Below are positions 18,195-26,843 of a stretch of DNA of 64,000 bases, piece after piece (within the stretch, counting starts at the first letter, position 1; every line of letters starts with the position of its first letter). The position numbers and the translations under genes were made by a program. The notes under the pieces are model-generated. The model was given only the letters and a program-made list of their open reading frames with translations. It searched no databases and was not told the DNA's origin. The stretch is taken from NCBI GenBank assembly GCA_001657395.1, contig LYSY01000004.1, forward strand, positions 186,001-250,000, in the 5' to 3' direction. The stretch is from Rhodospirillales bacterium BBD 1991-14. GTDB lineage: Bacteria; Pseudomonadota; Alphaproteobacteria; Kiloniellales; Kiloniellaceae.

Positions 18195-18674
18195 TCACGA
18201 TCCCGCTTTGATGCCCGGCCAGTTGGTGTCGGCCTTGGCGATGTGGCCGGGGACGTCGCGCTCCCAGCGGCGCTGCACCGACCTGGAGTAGTTCAGGTAG
18301 AGCTTGCCGTCGACGATCTTCCAGGCATCGGGATCGATGGAGGCGGTGTAGCCCTGGGACACGGCCCAGGCGCAGTACCCGCCATACTGCGGCGCGTAGC
18401 GCGCAGGGTCGGCGGCAAAGGCGTCGCGGTTGGCCTCCGAGGCAAACTGCCAGGTGGCACCGTTGTAGTCGTGGGTGAAGAGGGGTTTGCCCTTCACCGG
18501 CTTGCCTTCGGTGAAATAGGCCACCGGGTCGTAGCCGCGGATCGCCTTGCCGCCGTCGGTGAAGACCGGGTCGACGGCCAGCGTGGGCCGGGCAAGGGTC
18601 AGTCCGGTGACGAGCAGTCCGCTCGCCAGAACAAGGCCACCGAAGCGGCGGCGGGAAACGTCAATCTGCGCCAT
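18195..18674 (-). CDS. Exported YHS-domain protein
   Basis: 159 residues. The N-terminus VSRRRFGGLVLASGLLVTGLTLA is a Tat-type signal (SRRRFGG). The YHS-like domain (residues about 40-100: IRGYDPVAYFTEGKPVKGKPLFTHDYNGATWQFASEANRDAF) ends with the usual YAPQYGGYCAWAVSQG motif containing the conserved Cys. YHS domains of this type are found in secreted proteins linked to metals, but no reaction is known. It is downstream of mrp on the same strand, with a gap of about 220 bases. Confidence 0.88.
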   Translation of the reverse strand: MAQIDVSRRRFGGLVLASGLLVTGLTLARPTLAVDPVFTDGGKAIRGYDPVAYFTEGKPVKGKPLFTHDYNGATWQFASEANRDAFAADPARYAPQYGGYCAWAVSQGYTASIDPDAWKIVDGKLYLNYSRSVQRRWERDVPGHIAKADTNWPGIKAGS

Positions 18675-18896
18675 GATCTTTCCCTTTTTCTCAGAGGCCT
18701 GGGCCCGATGGCTTGGGGTGAAAGGCCCGGATCTTGTGGTTCCTGTCCAGATCCCGCCGGGGCGGGACCGCTCTGGTCGTTGGCCATAAGAGTTGTGTGC
18801 CGGGGCGCGGCCAGCAATTCAACCGCCTCTCACGTTTCTGCGAGCAGCAGCGAGCGGTCGGTCGGGGCCTTCGATCGGGACCGAGACCCCGGGGAG

Positions 18897-20066
18897 TTAC
18901 TGCATCACGATCTTGGGGGCCTGGCGGGCACCGCCGGCATCGATCTGGGCGGAGACCTTTTCCCAGACCCGGGCGGCAATCGCGCCGTAAGCCTTGGCCT
19001 GGGCGGCGTCCGGATTGGAGACCACAATGGGGCGGCCGCCGTCCGACGTCTCGCGGATCTCGATGTCCAGCGGCAGCTCGCCGAGGAACTCCATCCCCAG
19101 CTTCTCGGCTTCGCGCCGGGCGCCGCCGTGGCTGAAGATGTGGGATTCGTGGCCGCAGTTCGGGCAGATGAACATGCTCATGTTCTCGACAATGCCCAGC
19201 ACCGGAACATCCACCTTGCGGAACATGTTCAGGCCCTTGCGGGCATCCAGCAGGGCGATGTCCTGTGGCGTGGAGACGATGACCGCGCCGGTCAGGGGCA
19301 CCTGCTGGGCCATGGTCAGCTGCGCATCGCCGGTTCCCGGCGGCATGTCGACCATGAGGATGTCCAACTCCCCCCAGTCGACGTCGCGCAGCATCTGCTG
19401 CAGGGCGCTTTGCACCATGGGACCGCGCCAGATCATCGGCGTGTCCTCGGCCACCAGGAAGCCCATGGACATGCACTTCAGGCCGTAGTTCTCCATCGGG
19501 TTCAGGATCTTGCCGTCCGGCGAGCTCGGCCGCCCGCTGATGCCCAGCATGCGCGGCTGCGAGGGCCCGTAGATGTCGGCGTCGAGCACGCCGACCTTGA
19601 GGCCGAGCTGCACCATCGCCAACGCCAGGTTGGTGGTGGTGGTGGACTTGCCGACGCCGCCCTTGCCGCTGGCCACCGCGACGATGGAGCGCACGCCCGG
19701 CACCAGGGCCTGCTGCTGGCCGCCGCCGCGCTGGCCCGCCGGGCCGGCCGGCTGGCCCTGGGATTGGCCCTGGGGTTGACCCTGGGACTGACCCTGGGAC
19801 TGACCCTGGGGGGATCCCTTTTCGGCGGTCAGGACAGCCGTCACAGAGGTCACGCCGTCCAGATCGTAGACGGCTTTTTCCGCAGCCTTGCGCAAGGGTT
19901 CCATCGCCGCGCCCTCGCGCGGATCGACCTCGATGGCGAAGCCCACATTGCCGTCCTTGACCACAAGGCCGGATACCATGCCCAGAGCGACGATATCCTG
20001 CTGTTTTTTTGGCTCAACAACCGCCTTCAAGGCCGCGAAAATGCTTGCCTCGTCTACTGCACTCAT
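18897..20066 (-). CDS. mrp: Mrp/NBP35-type Fe-S cluster carrier ATPase
   Basis: Scaffold or carrier that loads iron-sulphur clusters onto apoproteins. 389 residues. The N-terminal DUF59 domain covers residues 5-80. A Gln/Gly/Ser/Pro linker of short repeats (about 86-118) follows. The P-loop deviant Walker A is GKGGVGKST at 134-142. The cluster-binding CxxC is in MFICPNCGHE. The start is ATG 20066 (MSAVDEASIF); the longer frame adds 23 unlikely residues. The repetitive linker comes from imperfect 12-bp repeats near 19755-19815 and could vary in length between strains. Confidence 0.95.
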   Translation of the reverse strand: MSAVDEASIFAALKAVVEPKKQQDIVALGMVSGLVVKDGNVGFAIEVDPREGAAMEPLRKAAEKAVYDLDGVTSVTAVLTAEKGSPQGQSQGQSQGQPQGQSQGQPAGPAGQRGGGQQQALVPGVRSIVAVASGKGGVGKSTTTTNLALAMVQLGLKVGVLDADIYGPSQPRMLGISGRPSSPDGKILNPMENYGLKCMSMGFLVAEDTPMIWRGPMVQSALQQMLRDVDWGELDILMVDMPPGTGDAQLTMAQQVPLTGAVIVSTPQDIALLDARKGLNMFRKVDVPVLGIVENMSMFICPNCGHESHIFSHGGARREAEKLGMEFLGELPLDIEIRETSDGGRPIVVSNPDAAQAKAYGAIAARVWEKVSAQIDAGGARQAPKIVMQ

Positions 20067-20258
20067 CCTTGAAAACTCCCCGAAACGGCCGATATGCAGG
20101 CAAGAGGTCCTGCCAGGTATTGCTGGTACAGACACTGCTAGAACAATGGCGTCAGCGTGATATAAGTCCGGCGCACGGCGTTTGCAGCCTCGAATTCACG
20201 CCTTTCGGGGCAGTTTATCCAATTTCAGCAGTTTAACTAGGCGATGGGATGATGAGTT

Positions 20259-21398
20259 ATGCCTTGGGAAAATAAAGGTGGCGGCGGTCCTTGGGGCGGC
20301 AGCGGTGGCGGTTCCGGGGGCTCCGGCGGCGGCGGCGGCGGTCCCTGGGGGCGCGGCGGCTCCGGCGGCGGGCAGCGCCCGCCCGATATCGAGGATTTCA
20401 TCAAGAAAGGGCAGGACCGGGTCCGCAGCATCATTCCCGGTGGCGGCGGCCTAGGGAAGTCAGCCTATATCCTGATTGTCCTGGCGTTGCTTGTCGTCTG
20501 GGGCCTGACCGGTTTCTACCGTGTTCAGACCAACGAGCAGGGCGTGGTCCTGCGGTTCGGGCAGTGGGTCGCGACAACCCAGCCGGGCCTCAACTGGCAT
20601 GTTCCCTGGCCGGTGGAATCGGTCGAGACGCCGAGCGTCACCTCGGTGCAGCAGATCGACGTCGGCTTTCGGGCCGCGGGCGGCGAGCGCGCGCGCACCG
20701 GCCGGCGCGACGTCGAGGAAGAAAGCCTGATGCTGACCGGGGATCAGAACATCATCGATATCGATTTCTCCGTGCAGTGGAAGATCGCCGATGCCGGGCA
20801 GTATCTCTTCAACATCCGCGAGCCGGAAGCCACGGTGAAGATCGCCGCCGAGAGCGCGATGCGTGAGATCATCGGCCGCACCGACATTCAGCCGGCGCTG
20901 ACGGAAGCGCGTGGTACGGTGGAGGCGGAGACCCGCAGCCTGCTGCAGGCGACCCTCAACGAGTACGAAGCCGGCATCGAGATCACCGAACTGGTGCTGC
21001 AGGATGTGCAGCCGCCCAGTGCCGTGATCGACGCCTTCAACGACGTTCTGCGCGCGCAGCAGGACCGCGACCGTGCGCGCAACGAAGCGGACCGCTACCG
21101 CAACGACATTTTGCCCCGCGCCCGCGGTGATGCGCAGCGCGTGGTGCAGGAGGCCGAAGCCTACAAGGAGCGGCTGGAGAACGAGGCGGAAGGTGAGGCC
21201 GAGCGTTTCCTTTCGGTTTTCCGTGCCTACCAGCAAAATCCCGATGTGACCCGGCGGCGCATGTATCTTGAAACCCTGCAGGGCGTGCTCAGCGAGACCG
21301 ACAAGGTCATCATGGACAGCGGCGCCCAGGGTGGCGGGGCCATTCCCTATCTGCCGCTTAACGAATTGCGCGGCCGGTCCGTCGCCGGCGGCAACTGA
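20259..21398 (+). CDS. hflK: FtsH protease modulator HflK
   Basis: An SPFH (band 7) membrane protein that forms a large cage with HflC around the FtsH protease and moderates its action. 379 residues. A Gly/Trp/Ser-rich cytoplasmic N-terminus (residues 1-40) precedes one TM helix (about 68-86). The periplasmic SPFH domain starts FYRVQTNEQGVVLRFGQWV, followed by a long helical region (QQDRDRARNEADRYRND...). The gene is 11 bases before hflC in an evident operon and divergent from mrp. Confidence 0.96.
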   Translation: MPWENKGGGGPWGGSGGGSGGSGGGGGGPWGRGGSGGGQRPPDIEDFIKKGQDRVRSIIPGGGGLGKSAYILIVLALLVVWGLTGFYRVQTNEQGVVLRFGQWVATTQPGLNWHVPWPVESVETPSVTSVQQIDVGFRAAGGERARTGRRDVEEESLMLTGDQNIIDIDFSVQWKIADAGQYLFNIREPEATVKIAAESAMREIIGRTDIQPALTEARGTVEAETRSLLQATLNEYEAGIEITELVLQDVQPPSAVIDAFNDVLRAQQDRDRARNEADRYRNDILPRARGDAQRVVQEAEAYKERLENEAEGEAERFLSVFRAYQQNPDVTRRRMYLETLQGVLSETDKVIMDSGAQGGGAIPYLPLNELRGRSVAGGN

Positions 21399-21409
21399 GG
21401 AGCGAGACC

Positions 21410-22303
21410 ATGGGCAAATATGCGAATGCGATCATCGCCATCGTCGTCGTAGGCCTCGGCCTTCTGGCCTACGGCTCTCTCTTCACCGTGGATGAACGGC
21501 AGCAGGCCATCGTGATGCAGTTCGGCGAACCCAAACGGGTGATCACCGAACCGGGTCTGGCCTGGAAGATGCCGCTGATCCAGAACGTCCAATACTATGA
21601 ACGGCGGGTGCTGAACCTGGATCCGCCGGCGGAGAACATCCTGCTGTCCGACCAGAAGCGTCTGATTGTCGATGTCTTCGCGCGCTACAAGATCCTGGAT
21701 CCGCTGCTGTTCTTCCAGACAGTGCGCACCGAGGGCGTGGCGCGCCAGCGCCTCGGCGGTATCATCAACGGCCGCCTGCGCGAGGTTCTCGGTAACGAGA
21801 CCCTGTCTTCGGTTCTCTCGCCGGAGCGCACGCGCATCCTGCAGAGCATCCGCGACAACGTGGACCGGGAAACCCAGCGCTTCGGCATTGCCCTGGTGGA
21901 CGTGCGCATCCGCCGCGCCGACCTGCCCGACGAGACCCGGGAATCGGTCTATGACCGCATGCGCTCCGAGCGTGAGCGGGAGGCCGCCGAGTTCCGGGCC
22001 CAGGGCTTCGAACAGTCGCAGCGGATCACCGCCGCGGCCGACCGCGAAGCCACGGTCATTGCCGCCGAGGCCAAGCGGGAATCGGAGATCCTGCGCGGTC
22101 AGGGAGAGGGGTTGCGCACGGAAATCCTCAACAACGCTTTTGGCGAGGATCCGGAGTTCTTCAACTTCTACCGCTCCATGCAGGCCTACAGCCAGTCCCT
22201 GGACAGTGAAAGCACCTACATGGTGCTGTCGCCGGACAGCGAGTTCTTCTCCTTCTTTCAACAGATCGAAGGACAGGTGAACCGCGGCCGGGCAGCCCAG
22301 TAG
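21410..22303 (+). CDS. hflC: FtsH protease modulator HflC
   Basis: Partner of HflK in the HflKC-FtsH complex of the inner membrane. 297 residues with an N-terminal TM helix (about 5-24) followed by an SPFH domain (LFTVDERQQAIVMQFGEPKRVI) and a helical segment RSEREREAAEFRAQGFEQSQRI. The C-terminal SYMVLSPDSEFFSFF-type end is typical. A GAGGAGCGAG Shine-Dalgarno precedes the ATG. Confidence 0.96.
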   Translation: MGKYANAIIAIVVVGLGLLAYGSLFTVDERQQAIVMQFGEPKRVITEPGLAWKMPLIQNVQYYERRVLNLDPPAENILLSDQKRLIVDVFARYKILDPLLFFQTVRTEGVARQRLGGIINGRLREVLGNETLSSVLSPERTRILQSIRDNVDRETQRFGIALVDVRIRRADLPDETRESVYDRMRSEREREAAEFRAQGFEQSQRITAAADREATVIAAEAKRESEILRGQGEGLRTEILNNAFGEDPEFFNFYRSMQAYSQSLDSESTYMVLSPDSEFFSFFQQIEGQVNRGRAAQ

Positions 22304-22509
22304 GCCACCGCGGCGGTGTATTCCGAAGGGGCGGCAGTCAGAAGCCGCCCATCGGGGTGCCCGGAATTCGGGGTGTCCTGAATAAAGAGCTATCCCGACG
22401 AGGGCCGGCCGACCCGCCGGCCCTTGTTGCTTCCAGGACCTCAGGCCTCCCTTTCCGCTTTCCGGTCCGCTTTCCGGGGCCGATCTCCCACACGCGCTGA
22501 AATGACGCT

Positions 22510-22695
22510 ATGACCGATTTCCTGACCGCTTTGGCCCTGGTCCTCGTGATCGAGGGACTGTTTCTGGCGGTTTTTCCCCATCGGATCAGGCAGATTCTCC
22601 AGATGCTCGAGGAAATGACGCCGGAGTCCCTGCGGTTCGGCGGCCTTGCGGTTGCGGCGCTGGGAGTCTTTTTCGTCTGGCTGCTGCGCGGCTGA
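22510..22695 (+). CDS. DUF2065 small membrane protein
   Basis: 61 residues with two hydrophobic helices (FLTALALVLVIEGLFLAVFP and LRFGGLAVAALGVFFVWLLRG) joined by RIRQILQMLEEMTPE. This is the DUF2065 (YjeT-like) family, very often found next to hflC. It is probably an inner-membrane protein linked to HflKC or the following protease, but its role is unknown. Confidence 0.88.
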   Translation: MTDFLTALALVLVIEGLFLAVFPHRIRQILQMLEEMTPESLRFGGLAVAALGVFFVWLLRG

Positions 22696-22777
22696 GAGCC
22701 GGCGAGACGGTTGCAATCGGCAGCCCGGCCTCGCCGAGAACCGCGGGTTTCTTTGGACTCGCCATAAATTCGCCCAC

Positions 22778-22806
22778 TTCGTCTCCCAGGCTTTGGGTGC
22801 TACACT
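22778..22806 (+). promoter_or_regulatory. Candidate promoter upstream of the DegP-type protease
   Basis: TTCGTC and TACACT are spaced by 17 bases, within the 357-base gap after the DUF2065 gene. The rest of the gap is GC-rich with one hairpin (GCGTTTC/GAAACGC) near 22903. No RNA gene is visible. Confidence 0.3.
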
Positions 22807-23052
22807 TTTTATTGAGCGGGCCTACAAAGTCTCTGTTGCAGGGCCCAAGTTGGCGGGGTAGGGGGTATGCTCACCGCGACACGCGGGAGCCCAGAGAGTC
22901 CGAGCGTTTCGGGCGGAAACGCCCGAGTGCCCGGAAAGCCTGGGGTTTGAGGGCCCCCGGGCGCCCGACACCCGGTCAGACGTTTGGTTCTTCCGGACTC
23001 TGATCCGGCCGATGTGGAGCGCTGCTCCAAGCGAGGGAGATAACCGACAGTG

Positions 23053-24549
23053 ATGCGATACTCTTCGACGCAGCGGCGTAAGGCAGTGGCCCTGGCGGCA
23101 GACCGCACGGCCCAGGGCCGACGCTGGCTGCTGATCGCGGTCGCGACGGCCTGCGCCTTTCTGATGCTGACATGGTCGGCGGCAGTGCAGGCGCGCTCGG
23201 CGCCCGATTCATTTGCCGATATGGTCGAACGGCTCCTGCCCACGGTGGTCAATATTCAGACCCGGCAGACCATCGAGGGTGGTCAGGCAGAGCAGTTCGA
23301 GGAGTTCTTTAAGGAGTTTTTTGAACGCCGCGGCGAAGGCGGCGAACCGCCGCCACAGCAGCGCCGGCGCGGCTCCTCGCTGGGGTCCGGTTTCGTCATC
23401 GACCCGAACGGCTTCATCGTCACCAATCACCACGTCATCGCCGATGCGGATGAGGTCGAGGTGGTGTTTTCCGACGGCACCAAGCTGGACGCCACCATCG
23501 TCGGCAGCGACAAGGACACCGACTTGGCGCTCTTGAAGGTGGAGGCGAGCCAGCCTCTGCCGGCGACGACCTGGGGCAACTCCGACGAGACGCGGATCGG
23601 CGACTGGGTCGTTGCCATCGGCAATCCCTTCGGCCTCGGCGGCACTGTTACGGCGGGTATCGTCTCGGCGCGCCAGCGCGACATCAATGCCGGCCGCTAC
23701 GACAATTTCCTGCAGACCGACGCGGCGATCAACAAAGGCAACTCCGGTGGCCCGATGTTCAATCTCGCCGGCGAGGTTGTGGGAGTGAACACCGCGATCT
23801 TCTCGCCCTCCGGCGGCTCGGTCGGCATCGGCTTCGCGACGCCTTCGTCCATGGCCAAGAACATCATCGCCCAGCTGCGCGAGTCCGGCGAAGTGCGCCG
23901 CGGCTGGCTGGGCGTGCGTATCCAGAACGTCACCGACGAGCTGGCCGAAGGCCTGCGCCTCGACAAACCGCGCGGTGCGCTGGTCGCTGCTGTCACCGAG
24001 GGCGGTCCCGCCGAAGAGGCCGGCATTCAGCAGGGCGATGTGATCCTGGAGTTCAACGGCCGTGACGTCACCGAGATGCGCCGCCTGCCGGCCATGGTCG
24101 CAGAGACCGCGGTCGGTGCCGAGGTCGACGTCACCATCTGGCGGCGCTCTGCGGAAGAGACGGTCAAGGTGAAGATCGGCGAGCTGGAGGCCGACCAGTT
24201 GGCGGCTGCGCCCACCGATCAGCGCCAGGAGGAGGTGGCGCCTGACAAGATGGAGTCCCTCGGTCTTGCCCTCGGCACCATCACGCCGGAGCTGCGCACG
24301 CGCTTCGAGCTGGACGAGGACACCAAGGGCGTGATCATCACCGAGGTCGAAGAAGGCGGCTCCGGCGCCGAGAAGGGCCTGCGCCCGGGCGATGTGATCG
24401 TCGAGGTGGACCAGGAAGAGGTCAGCAGTCCTTCCGAGGTGGTCGAAAAGGTCGAGAAGGCCAAGTCCGAAGGCTATCGCGTGGTCACCCTGCTGGTGTT
24501 CCGCCAGGGCGACTTCCAGTGGGTCGCAGTCCGCATCGACCAGAGCTGA
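23053..24549 (+). CDS. Do/DegP-family periplasmic serine protease
   Basis: Periplasmic protease-chaperone for misfolded envelope proteins. 498 residues. An N-terminal signal anchor (RRWLLIAVATACAFLMLTWSAAVQA) precedes a trypsin-like domain whose catalytic triad is visible: His in TNHHVIADADEV (near 127), Asp in DKDTDLALLKV (near 157) and Ser in NKGNSGGP (near 231). Two PDZ domains follow (about 280-375 and 400-490). I chose ATG 23053 over the GTG three bases earlier. The neighbours hflKC make a membrane/envelope quality-control cluster. Confidence 0.95.
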   Translation: MRYSSTQRRKAVALAADRTAQGRRWLLIAVATACAFLMLTWSAAVQARSAPDSFADMVERLLPTVVNIQTRQTIEGGQAEQFEEFFKEFFERRGEGGEPPPQQRRRGSSLGSGFVIDPNGFIVTNHHVIADADEVEVVFSDGTKLDATIVGSDKDTDLALLKVEASQPLPATTWGNSDETRIGDWVVAIGNPFGLGGTVTAGIVSARQRDINAGRYDNFLQTDAAINKGNSGGPMFNLAGEVVGVNTAIFSPSGGSVGIGFATPSSMAKNIIAQLRESGEVRRGWLGVRIQNVTDELAEGLRLDKPRGALVAAVTEGGPAEEAGIQQGDVILEFNGRDVTEMRRLPAMVAETAVGAEVDVTIWRRSAEETVKVKIGELEADQLAAAPTDQRQEEVAPDKMESLGLALGTITPELRTRFELDEDTKGVIITEVEEGGSGAEKGLRPGDVIVEVDQEEVSSPSEVVEKVEKAKSEGYRVVTLLVFRQGDFQWVAVRIDQS

Positions 24550-24574
24550 CCCGGCTGCTTCACTCAAGATGCGA

Positions 24575-24609
24575 CGGCGGCGCCTCCCGGGGCGCCGCCG
24601 TTTTCTTTT
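24575..24609 (+). terminator. Rho-independent terminator after the DegP-type gene
   Basis: A perfect 10-bp stem CGGCGGCGCC / GGCGCCGCCG with a 6-base loop, followed directly by TTTTCTTTT. It ends 60 bases after the stop. Confidence 0.9.
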
Positions 24610-24659
24610 GTTGCGTGCGAGAAGATGGTGCCCGGTCAGGCAGCCCCTCAGGCCGCCCC

Positions 24660-25568
24660 TCAGGCCGCCAGATCCTCGCGGAACTCCGATCGGCGGTAGC
24701 CCTGAAGATAGAGCAGCGCCGTCAGGTCGCCGTGATCGACGCGGTAGCGCGCGGCGGCGCGCACCTTTGGTTTGCCGTGGTAGGCGACACCCAGGCCGGC
24801 GGCCCCCAGCATGGCCAGGTCGTTGGCGCCGTCGCCGACCGCACAGCTGTCCCCCAGGCTGAGCCCGAGGCTCTTGGTGAGATCCCGTAAGGCCTTCAGC
24901 TTGGCTTCGCGGCCCAGGATCGGCTCCAGCACCCGCCCGGTGACCCGGCCGTTCTCGATCTCCAGGCGGTTGGCCCGGTCCTCGCTGAACCCGCAGGCGG
25001 CGCGGATCTTTTTGGTGAAGACGGTGAAGCCGCCGGAGACCAGCGCACAGTAGGCACCGGCGGCGTGCATGGTGGCGACAAGCGTGCGGGCTCCCGGGTT
25101 GAGGGTCATGCGCTCTGCGGCGGTCTTCAGAACGTCCTCGGTCATGCCGGTCAGCAGGCCGACCCGCTCGCGCAGAGCCGACTCGAAGTTCAGGTTGCCC
25201 TCCATCGCCCTGGCGGTGATGTCTTCGACCTGCGGGCCGATTCCGGCCACCCCCGCCAGTTCGTCGAGCATTTCCTGGGCAATGATGGTGGACTCCATGT
25301 CCGCCAGCAGCAGGCGCTTGCGCCGGCCGGCCGCCGGCTGGATGGCCAGGTCGAGCGGCGCCGGGCCCAGGGTCTCACGCACCAGCGCCTGGGTGATTGT
25401 CGGCTCGTCGCCGTCAAAGGGCACGTCGCAGGCAATGCCCTCGGCCAGCCAGTCCGGTTCGCCGGGCAAGCTCCGGCTTTCGCGGATCGCGCCTCGCGCC
25501 GCCTCGATGATTGCCGCGTTCAACGGCCTTGAGCTGGGGTCCCCGATCACGGTAAGGACGTACTGCAT
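24660..25568 (-). CDS. serB: Phosphoserine phosphatase
   Basis: Last step of serine synthesis: removes phosphate from O-phosphoserine. 302 residues, with an N-terminal regulatory/ACT-like part (1-75) and a HAD phosphatase domain. Motif I is LLADMESTII, with Asp as nucleophile and Glu in place of the second Asp, as in some SerB proteins. SGGFT is motif II and GDGANDLAML is motif III/IV. The start is ATG 25568 (MQYVLTVIGDP). The ORF-track extension overlaps the divergent miaA. The two genes share a 52-base divergent promoter gap. Confidence 0.95.
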   Translation of the reverse strand: MQYVLTVIGDPSSRPLNAAIIEAARGAIRESRSLPGEPDWLAEGIACDVPFDGDEPTITQALVRETLGPAPLDLAIQPAAGRRKRLLLADMESTIIAQEMLDELAGVAGIGPQVEDITARAMEGNLNFESALRERVGLLTGMTEDVLKTAAERMTLNPGARTLVATMHAAGAYCALVSGGFTVFTKKIRAACGFSEDRANRLEIENGRVTGRVLEPILGREAKLKALRDLTKSLGLSLGDSCAVGDGANDLAMLGAAGLGVAYHGKPKVRAAARYRVDHGDLTALLYLQGYRRSEFREDLAA

Positions 25569-25620
25569 CAACGGCTTATACCGAGGCGGCGCCGGGTCCC
25601 GCAAGGCGCAGAGACGACGA

Positions 25621-26586
25621 ATGAGCGAAAGCGACGACCGGCAGGGCGTGGTGCTGATCGCCGGACCCACGGCATCCGGAAAATCAGCCCTCGCCATGGG
25701 CCTCGCAAAGGCGTTGGACGGCGTGGTCATCAATGCCGATTCCATGCAGGTCTATAGCGATCTCGCGGTTCTGACGGCCCGCCCCAGCACCAAGGACATG
25801 GACGCCGTGCCGCACCGGCTTTACGGCACCATTGCCGGTGGCGAGGTCTGTTCCGCGGGCCGCTGGCGGGAACTGGCCCTGGCGGAGGCCGGGCGCGCCA
25901 TCGCTTCGGGCAAGCTGCCGATCCTTGTGGGGGGCACCGGCCTCTACCTGCGGGCCTTCGAGAAGGGCTTGAGCGCGGTTCCGGAGATCCCGGCGGCGGT
26001 GCGCGCGGAGGCGCGGGACCTGCTGGCGGAGATCGGCGCCGCGGCCCTGCATGGGCGGCTGGCCGAAGCCGATCCGGTGATGGCGGCGCGCCTGGCCCCC
26101 GGCGACGGTCAGCGGGTCGCCCGCGCCTGGGAGGTGGTCACGGCCACCGGCGCCTCGCTGGCTGAGTGGCAGGCGCAGGAGGGCGAGGCGGCTCCCTACC
26201 GCTGCATCAAGGTCTGCCTGCTGCCGGAGCGCGCGGCGCTCTACGCCGCCTGCGACCGGCGCCTGGAAGCGATGGTCGACCACGGCGCCCTGGAGGAGGT
26301 GCGGGCGCTGCTGGCCGGGAACCTCGATCCCGGTCTGCCGGTCATGAAGGCCCTGGGGGTGCCGGAACTGGCCGCCCACCTGCGCGGCGAGAGCACCCTG
26401 GCCGACGCACTGGCGCAGGCCCAGCAGGCGACGCGGCGCTATGCCAAGCGCCAAGTGACCTGGCTGCGGCACCAATTCCTGGGTAACGATCCAACTGTGA
26501 TCACCCTCAATGCGCAATATTCTGAAAGCTTGCAACCCGAATTATTTGCAAAAATTCGTCAAATGCTGTTGACCGGGCCCGGTTAA
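25621..26586 (+). CDS. miaA: tRNA dimethylallyltransferase
   Basis: Adds a dimethylallyl group to A37 of tRNAs reading U-starting codons. 321 residues. P-loop GPTASGKSALA near residue 15, NADSMQVYSDLAVLTARPS, then LPILVGGTGLYLRA and the C-terminal QATRRYAKRQVTWLRHQF are all family signatures. The true start is ATG 25621; the supplied 505-residue ORF runs through antisense of serB. It is divergent from serB, and the ilv genes follow on the same strand. Confidence 0.96.
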   Translation: MSESDDRQGVVLIAGPTASGKSALAMGLAKALDGVVINADSMQVYSDLAVLTARPSTKDMDAVPHRLYGTIAGGEVCSAGRWRELALAEAGRAIASGKLPILVGGTGLYLRAFEKGLSAVPEIPAAVRAEARDLLAEIGAAALHGRLAEADPVMAARLAPGDGQRVARAWEVVTATGASLAEWQAQEGEAAPYRCIKVCLLPERAALYAACDRRLEAMVDHGALEEVRALLAGNLDPGLPVMKALGVPELAAHLRGESTLADALAQAQQATRRYAKRQVTWLRHQFLGNDPTVITLNAQYSESLQPELFAKIRQMLLTGPG

Positions 26587-26843
26587 GGGGATAACGTCCG
26601 GCTCCTTTCCGGCGGAATCCGGGCGTTCGATGCGCGTCCGGCTGCCGGGCCGCTGTCGGGACCTGTCCTGGTCCTTCGGGCGGCCGCCTGCCGGAAACGA
26701 AGCGATGGCCGGTTCTGCCGGCCTCTTTTGTGCTGAAATATGATCCTGGACCGCGCGCGGGGGCCGGTTCAGGCATTGTGGAAGGGCTGCCAGGACCGGC
26801 TGCCCTCATGTCAGGCCGGGAACAGGCCGAAGGAGAAGGTCGG

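Noticed and set aside
26587-26843. Attenuator/leader peptide before ilvB
   Set aside because: No short ORF rich in Val/Leu/Ile codons followed by alternative hairpins could be made out.
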